Origin: Streptomyces pilosus
GTDB lineage: Bacteria > Actinomycetota > Actinomycetes > Streptomycetales > Streptomycetaceae
Reading direction: 5' to 3'
Assembly: GCF_014649835.1 (NCBI RefSeq)
Contig: NZ_BMTU01000005.1
Location: 434,001 to 498,000, forward strand
DNA length: 64,000 nt
Shown: positions 58,556 to 64,000 of the stretch, piece by piece
Numbering within the stretch: the first letter of the stretch is position 1
Layout of the letters: each line of letters begins with the position of its first letter
The notes under the pieces: generated by a model
What the model saw: the letters and a program-made list of their open reading frames with translations, nothing else
Told to the model about the DNA's origin: nothing
The model's database searches: none
Translations under genes and position numbers: made by a program

Positions 58556-61462
58556 GTGGCGGGCGAGTCCCCCGACAGGTCGAAGCAGCGCGAGTCGTCG
58601 GCAGAACCGACGTCGGGGAGCGCGGGTCCGGTTCCCGGGAAGCGGGATCCCCGGCTTTCGGTGGCGCGCGACGCCGCCCCCTCCGCAACCCGCGGCACCG
58701 CGGACACGGCCACCCGGGTGCTGTCGGCACCCGCCGGTTCTCCTGCGGAGGGCCGGACTCCTGCCGAGGGCGAGGGCGGGTCCCCGGCCGGGGGTGACGA
58801 CGACTCCCGGGCGGAGGGTGGGCGCGGCACTTCGGCCGAGGGCGACGGCGGTTCGCCGGCGAGGGCTGCGGGCGGCTCCCCCGTGGAGGGGGACGGCCGG
58901 CTGCGTGAGGCCGTGGCCGCCTGGGTCCGCTCGGCGGAGCCGAGCGAGGACCTGAAGGGCGACGCCGCACGGGACACCGCCGACACCGCTGCCGCGGCCC
59001 CGGAGGAGACGGGCGCCGCCTCGGACGACGCGGACACCGCCGGGGGCAGCGCCTCCGGGGACGCCGACACCGCCGCGAGTGACGCCGGCGCCGGTACGAG
59101 TACGGCGGCGGACGGCCCCTCCGAGGACGCCGGGACGGACCCGGCCGAGGACAGCACCCCCGAGGACGCCGGGACGGACCCGGCCGAGGACAGCACCCCT
59201 GAGGACGCCGGGACGGACCCGGCCTCGGTCGGCGCCTCGGGGAACACCCCCACGGACACGAGCAGCGCCCCTGAGGACGCCCGCCCCGCCGGGGGCAGCG
59301 CCTCCCGGGGCTCGTCCGAGGCCCCGGCCGCCGACGGCGGTGGCGAGGACCCGCGTGCGGACGAGGCCGACGGCGGTGCCTCCGAGGACGCCGGAACGCC
59401 GGCTGCTGAAGGTGGCTCCCGCGAGGGCACCGGGGCAGACCTGCCCGAGGGCAGCGACTCCCGGGAGGCCGGGGCGGGTGCGCCGGCGGACGCCATGTCC
59501 GGGGACCGGGCTGCCGACAGCGCCGGGGCGGGCCGCGCCTCCGGTGAAGCCGGAGCGGGTGCGGCGGCGGACGCCGTGTCCGGGGACGGCGGTACGAAGC
59601 GGTCCGAGGACCGGGCCGAGGAGAACGCCGACGCCGCCGAGGACGGCGGTTCGGAGGGGCCCGGGGACCGGGCCGACGACGGCGCGGACGCCGTGGCCGG
59701 GGGCGGTCGTGCGGGCGGAGCCGGTGGGGTGGTGCCGGCCGCGCGCAGCGCGTCCGCGGACGGCGAGGCGGAGTCGCGGGAGCGCGGGGACGCCGACGGG
59801 GGCCGGGACGAGGCCGGGGGCGACGGCGGCGTCGGCAAGGGCGGCAAGGGCGGCAAGGGCGGCAAACGTGCCGTCGACCAGCCGACCGCCGTCTTCCGGA
59901 CCCGGAAGCCCGCCGTCGACCAGCCCACCACCATGCTCAAGCTGGGCGACGCGGGCACCGAGCCCGAAACTGAGCCCGAGCCCGGAGCCAAGCCCGAGGC
60001 CGAGCGTGAGGCGGAGCGGACCAGCAAGTTCGTCGCGCTGAAGGACTTCGACGACCCCGCCGTCCGCAAGCCCCCGCCCGCCGCCGACGCCACCGCCGCG
60101 CTGCGCACCGTGGCGCCCGCCGAGGCCACCACCTCGCTGCCGCAGGTCGGGCCGGAGCGGACGACGCAGCAGCCGCTGCCGCCCAAGCCGCCGCTGGACC
60201 TGCTCGCGGAGCTGACGAACACCCCGCCACCCCCGCAGACCCCGCTGCGCACGGCCGTGCGGCGGGTGAAGATCTGGACGCCGCTGGTCCTCCTGCTGGT
60301 GATCGTCTTCGCGGTCGTGCAGAACTTCCGTCCGCTTCCCGCACCCACGCTCGAACTGACCGCCGAGGAGAGCTACACCTTCGACGGCGGCAAGCCCGAG
60401 ATCCCCTGGCCGGCGGCCGGACAGGCCGCGCTCGACGTGCAGGGCATCGGCACGTTCGGCTCCTCCGGCGAGCAGAAGCCCGTTCCGATCGCCAGTGTCG
60501 CCAAGGTCATGACCGCGTACCTGATCCTGCGCGACCACCCGCTCAAGAGCGGCGCCGAGGGTCCGATGCTCAAGATCGACGAGCTCGCCGAGCAGCAGTC
60601 CGACGCCGGTCAGGAGTCGACCGTCAAGGTCACCGCGGGCGACGAGATCTCCCAGCGGGAGGCGGTCGAGTCCGTCCTGATCGCGTCCGCGAACAACGTG
60701 GCGCGGCTGCTCGCCCGCTGGGACGCGGGGTCCGAGAAGGCGTTCGTCGAGAAGATGAACGAGGCCGCCGAGGACCTCGGCATGACCAACACGACGTACA
60801 CCGACCCCTCGGGTCTGAACGACACCACCGTGAGCACCGCCGTGGACCAGGTGAAGCTGGCCAAGGAGGCCATGAAGCAGCCCGCGTTCCGCGAGGTGGC
60901 CGCGATGATGTCGTACGACGACTACAAGGGTGTGAACCACTCCAACTGGAACCAGCTGGTCGGTCACAACAACGTCGTCGGCATCAAGACCGGCACCACC
61001 ACCTCCGCGCTCGGCAACCTGGTGTTCGCCGCGAAGAAGGAGGTCGACGGGGAGACCCGGACCGTCGTGGGCGCCGTGGTCCGCCAGCCCGCGGGCGGCA
61101 AGGACAACACCATCCTGTCCGCCGCCCTCACCGCGGGCGACGACCTGATCCGGGCCGCGCAGGGCGCGCTGGAGTCGGCGAGCATCCTGAAGAAGGGCAC
61201 CGTCGTCGGCTACGTGGACGACGGCCTCGGCGGCCGTACGCCCGTCGCCGTCACCGAGGACGTGAAGGCCGTCGGCTGGGCGGGCCTGTCGGTGAAGCTG
61301 ACGTTCGCCGCGGACGAGCTGCCGCGCACGGCGGAGGCGGGCACGAAGGTGGGCACGCTCACCGTGGGCGACGGGACGAGCAGTGCCGTCAAGGTCCCGG
61401 TGGCCCTCCAGGAGGACCTGGTGGAGCCCGCCTTCGCGGACAGGCTGACCCGCCTCACCTGA
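58556..61462 (+). CDS. D-alanyl-D-alanine carboxypeptidase with very long acidic cytoplasmic tail
   Basis: A 968-residue penicillin-binding protein. Residues 1 to about 570 are disordered, Glu/Asp/Ala/Gly/Ser-rich and cytoplasmic, followed by one membrane helix (about 572-590) and an S11 peptidase domain outside. Catalytic motifs: S647-x-x-K650 ('ASVAKVM'), S711-A-N713 and K811-T-G813. It trims D-Ala from stem peptides of peptidoglycan. AGGAGG lies five bases before the chosen GTG; an ATG further upstream (58487) is possible. The tail includes a short tandem repeat and Lys-Gly-Gly repeats near residue 430; it may scaffold division or growth proteins. Antisense frames here are compositional. 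Confidence 0.93.
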   Translation: MAGESPDRSKQRESSAEPTSGSAGPVPGKRDPRLSVARDAAPSATRGTADTATRVLSAPAGSPAEGRTPAEGEGGSPAGGDDDSRAEGGRGTSAEGDGGSPARAAGGSPVEGDGRLREAVAAWVRSAEPSEDLKGDAARDTADTAAAAPEETGAASDDADTAGGSASGDADTAASDAGAGTSTAADGPSEDAGTDPAEDSTPEDAGTDPAEDSTPEDAGTDPASVGASGNTPTDTSSAPEDARPAGGSASRGSSEAPAADGGGEDPRADEADGGASEDAGTPAAEGGSREGTGADLPEGSDSREAGAGAPADAMSGDRAADSAGAGRASGEAGAGAAADAVSGDGGTKRSEDRAEENADAAEDGGSEGPGDRADDGADAVAGGGRAGGAGGVVPAARSASADGEAESRERGDADGGRDEAGGDGGVGKGGKGGKGGKRAVDQPTAVFRTRKPAVDQPTTMLKLGDAGTEPETEPEPGAKPEAEREAERTSKFVALKDFDDPAVRKPPPAADATAALRTVAPAEATTSLPQVGPERTTQQPLPPKPPLDLLAELTNTPPPPQTPLRTAVRRVKIWTPLVLLLVIVFAVVQNFRPLPAPTLELTAEESYTFDGGKPEIPWPAAGQAALDVQGIGTFGSSGEQKPVPIASVAKVMTAYLILRDHPLKSGAEGPMLKIDELAEQQSDAGQESTVKVTAGDEISQREAVESVLIASANNVARLLARWDAGSEKAFVEKMNEAAEDLGMTNTTYTDPSGLNDTTVSTAVDQVKLAKEAMKQPAFREVAAMMSYDDYKGVNHSNWNQLVGHNNVVGIKTGTTTSALGNLVFAAKKEVDGETRTVVGAVVRQPAGGKDNTILSAALTAGDDLIRAAQGALESASILKKGTVVGYVDDGLGGRTPVAVTEDVKAVGWAGLSVKLTFAADELPRTAEAGTKVGTLTVGDGTSSAVKVPVALQEDLVEPAFADRLTRLT
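59123..59223. repeat. 39-bp tandem repeat in the carboxypeptidase tail
   Basis: Two full units and one partial unit (59123-59161, 59162-59200, 59201-59223) encoding 'EDAGTDPAEDSTP'. Units differ at one base. In frame, so the copy number could change without breaking the gene. Confidence 0.9.
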
Positions 61463-61592
61463 GGCGGAACCGGCGCAGCGCACCCGCACCCCGCGGGCCC
61501 ACGCCCACCCGGGCGACGGTCGGCGGGGTGCGTGCTAGCGTCACGAAACGGGCAGGATCGGGCAGGGAACGGGACACGGGGAGTGCCTTCAG

Positions 61593-63509
61593 GTGGCCAC
61601 AGCGGAGCCGACACGCGCCGACGACGCCGACCCGGGTCCGGGATCCACGCGTCAGGACTCCGCGGACCGGCGGTCCTCCGGCCCGCGAATACCCGCGGCC
61701 GGGACGCGGCGTCCGTCCCCGGGCGGCCCTGAGGTGCCCCCGGACGGCGGTGGGGACGGCGCCGAGGCCGCCCGCGGCGCCTTCATGACGGCCGTGCTCG
61801 CCGTGCGCGCGCGCATGCTGCGGCACCCCGTGCTGTCCGTCACCGCGCTCGCCGGCGCGCTGCACGTCGTCTGGTTCTTCACCTTCGCCAACAGCGGCGG
61901 CGACCTCGCCGCGCAGGACGCGTGGGCCGAGTTCGTCGGCCGGCACCCGGACTCCGCGTACAACCTCGCCTGGTACGGCGGGATGCACCCGGTGTCGTAC
62001 AGCGTGGTGTCCCCGTACCTGATGTCGCTCCTCGGCGTGCGGACCACGATGATGATCGCGGGGACGGTGTCGGCGGGGCTGCTGACGCTGGTCCTGATGC
62101 GCAGCCGGGCGGTGCGCAACCCCCTCTGGGCGGCGCTGGCCGGGGTGTTCGCGCTGCTGTGCAACGCCGCCTCCGGGCGGGTGACGTACGGGCTCGGCAC
62201 GATGTTCGCGCTCGGCGCGGTCGCCGTCGTCTTCTGCTGGCCGTACCGGTGGCGCTACAAGCGCTGGGCGAAGGCCCTGTGCGCGGCCCCGCTGGCGGCG
62301 CTGGCGACCATGGCCTCGCCGGTCGCGGGCCTGTTCGTGGGGCTGGTCGCGGTCGCGCTGTTCCTGCAGAAGCGCCGGCCGGGCGCGTGGGCGCTGGGCC
62401 TGGCGCCCACCGCGGTGGTGGCCGTGTCGGCGTGGCTGTTCCCGTTCTCGGGGACGCAGCCGATGGGCGTCGGCTCGGTGATCCTGCCGCTGCTGTACTC
62501 GGTCCTGGTCTGCGTCCTGGTCCCCGCGGAGTGGAAGACCGTGCGGATCACGTCCGCGGTGTACGGGCTCGGGATCGTGCTGGTGTGGCTGATCAGTTCG
62601 CAGATCGGGTCGAACATGACCCGGCTGGCGATGCTGTTCGGCGGGGTGGCACTGGTGGCGGCGCTGCCGTTCGCGGTGCCGAGGTCCCGCAAGTGGTACG
62701 CGATCGTCGTCGCGATCGTCGGCTTCACCGGCTGGATCGGCTTCAAGTCGGTCGACGACGTCGTGCACACCACCCCCCGCGCGTCATGGGCGCGCGAGCT
62801 GGCGCCGCTGGTGAACGAGCTCCAGGAGGTCGGCGCCGGGCGGGGCCGGGTGGAGGTCGTCCCGGCCCGCTCGCACCGCGAGGCGTCCGCCCTCGCCCCG
62901 TACGTCAACCTGGCGCGCGGCTGGAACCGGCAGGCCGACATGGAGCGCAACCCGCTCTTCTACGACGACACCCTCAACTCGGCGAACTACCGGGAGTGGC
63001 TGAAGCGCTGGGGCGTGCACTTCGTGGTGCTGCCCAAGGACGAGCCGGACGGTGACGGCGGCCAGCGGGAACGGGAACTGGTGCAGCGCGGGCTGCCGTA
63101 CCTGAAGCAGATCTGGGGCGACGCGAACTGGCAGCTGTTCGCGGTGGACGAGCCGACGCCGCTGGCGGAGCCGCACACGGTGGTGGAGCGGGCCGAGCAG
63201 GGCGAGTGGACGCTGCGGGTGGAGAAGGCGGGCCGGATCCTGATCCGCGTGCCGTACTCGCCGTGGCTGGGCCTCGTCGACGCCGACGGCGAGGCGCTGG
63301 ACCCGCCGCAGGAGGCGGAGGGGTCCGAGGACCGTCCCGAGGGCGAGCCGAAGACGTACGAGAACGTCCACGGCTGCCTGAGGGAGACGGAGGAGGACAG
63401 CCACGGCGACCGGTGGACGATGCTGCTCGCGCCGGAGCCGGGGACGTACCGCCTGGCGGCTCCGTACCAGTGGGACCGGGGCACGCCCTGCCCCGACGAG
63501 CTGCGCTGA
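61593..63509 (+). CDS. Polytopic membrane protein with extracellular domain
   Basis: A 638-residue protein. A disordered N terminus (1-75) precedes about ten membrane helices (about 80-400; 'GMHPVSYSVVSPYLMSLLGVRTTMMIAG', 'TYGLGTMFALGAVAVVFCWPYRW'), then an extracytoplasmic domain of about 230 residues ('RASWARELAPLVNELQEVGAGRGRVEVVPARSHREAS'). The layout resembles GT-C glycosyltransferase-fold proteins, though the acidic catalytic motif in the first loop ('SGGDLAAQDAW') is only suggestive. GGGGAG precedes the GTG. It follows the carboxypeptidase on the same strand, so a cell-envelope role is plausible. Confidence 0.82.
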   Translation: MATAEPTRADDADPGPGSTRQDSADRRSSGPRIPAAGTRRPSPGGPEVPPDGGGDGAEAARGAFMTAVLAVRARMLRHPVLSVTALAGALHVVWFFTFANSGGDLAAQDAWAEFVGRHPDSAYNLAWYGGMHPVSYSVVSPYLMSLLGVRTTMMIAGTVSAGLLTLVLMRSRAVRNPLWAALAGVFALLCNAASGRVTYGLGTMFALGAVAVVFCWPYRWRYKRWAKALCAAPLAALATMASPVAGLFVGLVAVALFLQKRRPGAWALGLAPTAVVAVSAWLFPFSGTQPMGVGSVILPLLYSVLVCVLVPAEWKTVRITSAVYGLGIVLVWLISSQIGSNMTRLAMLFGGVALVAALPFAVPRSRKWYAIVVAIVGFTGWIGFKSVDDVVHTTPRASWARELAPLVNELQEVGAGRGRVEVVPARSHREASALAPYVNLARGWNRQADMERNPLFYDDTLNSANYREWLKRWGVHFVVLPKDEPDGDGGQRERELVQRGLPYLKQIWGDANWQLFAVDEPTPLAEPHTVVERAEQGEWTLRVEKAGRILIRVPYSPWLGLVDADGEALDPPQEAEGSEDRPEGEPKTYENVHGCLRETEEDSHGDRWTMLLAPEPGTYRLAAPYQWDRGTPCPDELR

Positions 63510-63569
63510 CCGGGCCGGCCCGGACGATCCGACGACCCTCCCGGCACCGTTCCCGCACGACTCCCGGCT

Positions 63570-63585
63570 GTTCATGTAGATGAAC
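63570..63585. promoter_or_regulatory. Palindrome upstream of the sodium symporter gene
   Basis: GTTCAT-GTAG-ATGAAC, perfect 6-bp arms, in the 252-bp gap before the symporter. TTGACC (63619-63624) downstream could be a -35, but a good -10 is not clear. A likely regulator site. Confidence 0.4.
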
Positions 63586-63761
63586 GACATTCAGGCGAGA
63601 GAACAACTTTGCCTTCTCTTGACCCGACGCTTTCTTGTCGTGCCCGCGCCACCACCCCCACGATGAGCGGGCACTTCGCGGCCCTCCATGTCCCTACCCC
63701 GCTCAGGCGAAGTGCCAACCAGCTGAGCGGTGTTCACAAGGCGGACCCTGGAAGGGGGGAC

Positions 63762-64000
63762 ATGAACGGTCTCGACTGGGCGGTTCTCATCGGCTACTTC
63801 GCCGTGATGGTCGCCATCGGTGTCTGGTCGCACAAGCGGGTGGACAACGTCAGCGACTTCTTCACGGCCGGCGGCAAGATGCCCTGGTGGCTCTCCGGCA
63901 TCTCCCACCACATGTCGGGCTACAGCGCGGTGATGTTCACCGGGTACGCCGGCATCGCCTACACGTACGGGGTGACGTCCTTCGTCACCTGGTCCTTCCC
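63762..64000 (+). CDS. Sodium:solute symporter (partial, cut by window end)
   Basis: The first 79 codons of a solute:sodium symporter: 'DWAVLIGYFAVMVAIGVWSHKRVDNVSDFFTAGGKMPWWLSGISHHMSGYSAVMFTGYAGIAYTYG' contains the family's N-terminal 'F..GGKMPWWLSGIS' motif. GAAGGGGGG precedes the ATG. The substrate cannot be told from this part; the rest lies beyond the window. Confidence 0.9.
   Translation, partial: MNGLDWAVLIGYFAVMVAIGVWSHKRVDNVSDFFTAGGKMPWWLSGISHHMSGYSAVMFTGYAGIAYTYGVTSFVTWSF

Noticed and set aside
59123-59223. CRISPR array
   Set aside because: The units are adjoining, in frame and have no spacers; it is a coding tandem repeat.
58358-61489. A 1043-codon open frame on the minus strand opposite the carboxypeptidase
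   Set aside because: It comes from the GC-rich, stop-poor composition of the tail-coding region. It is low-complexity Val/Gly/Arg-rich, shows no motifs, and the plus strand has clear penicillin-binding-protein motifs.

Overview
The window is chromosomal DNA of a Streptomyces-type high-GC actinomycete. Third codon positions are almost all G or C, GTG starts are common, and the families present are typical of the genus (futalosine menaquinone genes, DUF397/DUF5753 regulators, SigE-type sigma factors, many TetR and MerR regulators). From memory, the gene order resembles the core-chromosome region of Streptomyces coelicolor around mqnA, mqnE, ccsB, hemL and the large D,D-carboxypeptidase. I see no tRNA, rRNA, CRISPR array, transposase or phage gene.

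1-6.0 kb (all minus strand): mqnC and mqnA of the futalosine pathway flank a prepilin-type peptidase, a 77-residue peptide with a near-perfect double-glycine leader, and a membrane Ser/Thr kinase. 6.1-6.6 kb: a cold-shock gene with a long leader. 7-13.4 kb: fatty-acid metabolism, with an acyl-CoA ligase, and a thiolase divergent from a FabG4-type reductase plus MaoC hydratase across a double palindrome, followed by a TetR regulator. 13.4-18.3 kb: two SPFH membrane proteins, then a dicarboxylate/amino-acid/cystine-type symporter preceded by a small Cys-containing leader peptide.

18.3-25.4 kb: more menaquinone genes (mqnE, an Lrp regulator, a UbiX flavin prenyltransferase, mqnP, an unknown coupled protein, mqnL) plus a rhomboid protease. 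With mqnC and mqnA, most of the pathway is here; mqnB and mqnD are not. 25.4-27.5 kb: a PLDc_N membrane protein, a TetR regulator and a CDP-alcohol phosphatidyltransferase-like protein. 27.5-35.4 kb: cytochrome c biogenesis system II (ccsB, resB, ccdA, a ResA-like protein), a polysaccharide-deacetylase-like lipoprotein, a histidine phosphatase and hemL, together a heme/cytochrome supply block.

36-43.9 kb is a stress and accessory region: a ferritin-like protein, a hemerythrin-like protein, a membrane Rieske protein, a DUF1360 protein, a SUKH protein, a TauE/SafE permease, DUF6584 and DUF1330 proteins and an enoyl-CoA hydratase. 43.9-45.9 kb is an unusual ECF sigma operon in which a secreted protein and a membrane-anchored protein carry almost the same extracellular domain, one on each side of the sigma gene. 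46.2-48 kb: a second cold-shock gene with the same promoter/leader architecture as the first, a CBS-like protein, an unknown protein and a MerR regulator behind a 33-bp palindrome. 48.4-51.3 kb: a TrkA/TrkH potassium system. 51.3-58.3 kb: a nucleotidyltransferase-like protein, an MFS exporter divergent from an ArsR-type regulator coupled to a glutathione peroxidase, a MerR/GyrI-like regulator, a DUF397/XRE-DUF5753 pair and a GOLPH3/GPP34-like protein. 58.5-64 kb: a D,D-carboxypeptidase with a roughly 570-residue acidic cytoplasmic tail, a polytopic membrane protein, and the start of a sodium:solute symporter cut by the window end.

The best candidates for something undescribed are the duplicated-domain ECF operon (43.9-45.9 kb), the double-glycine peptide (2.8-3.1 kb) and the Cys leader peptide upstream of the symporter (18.0 kb).
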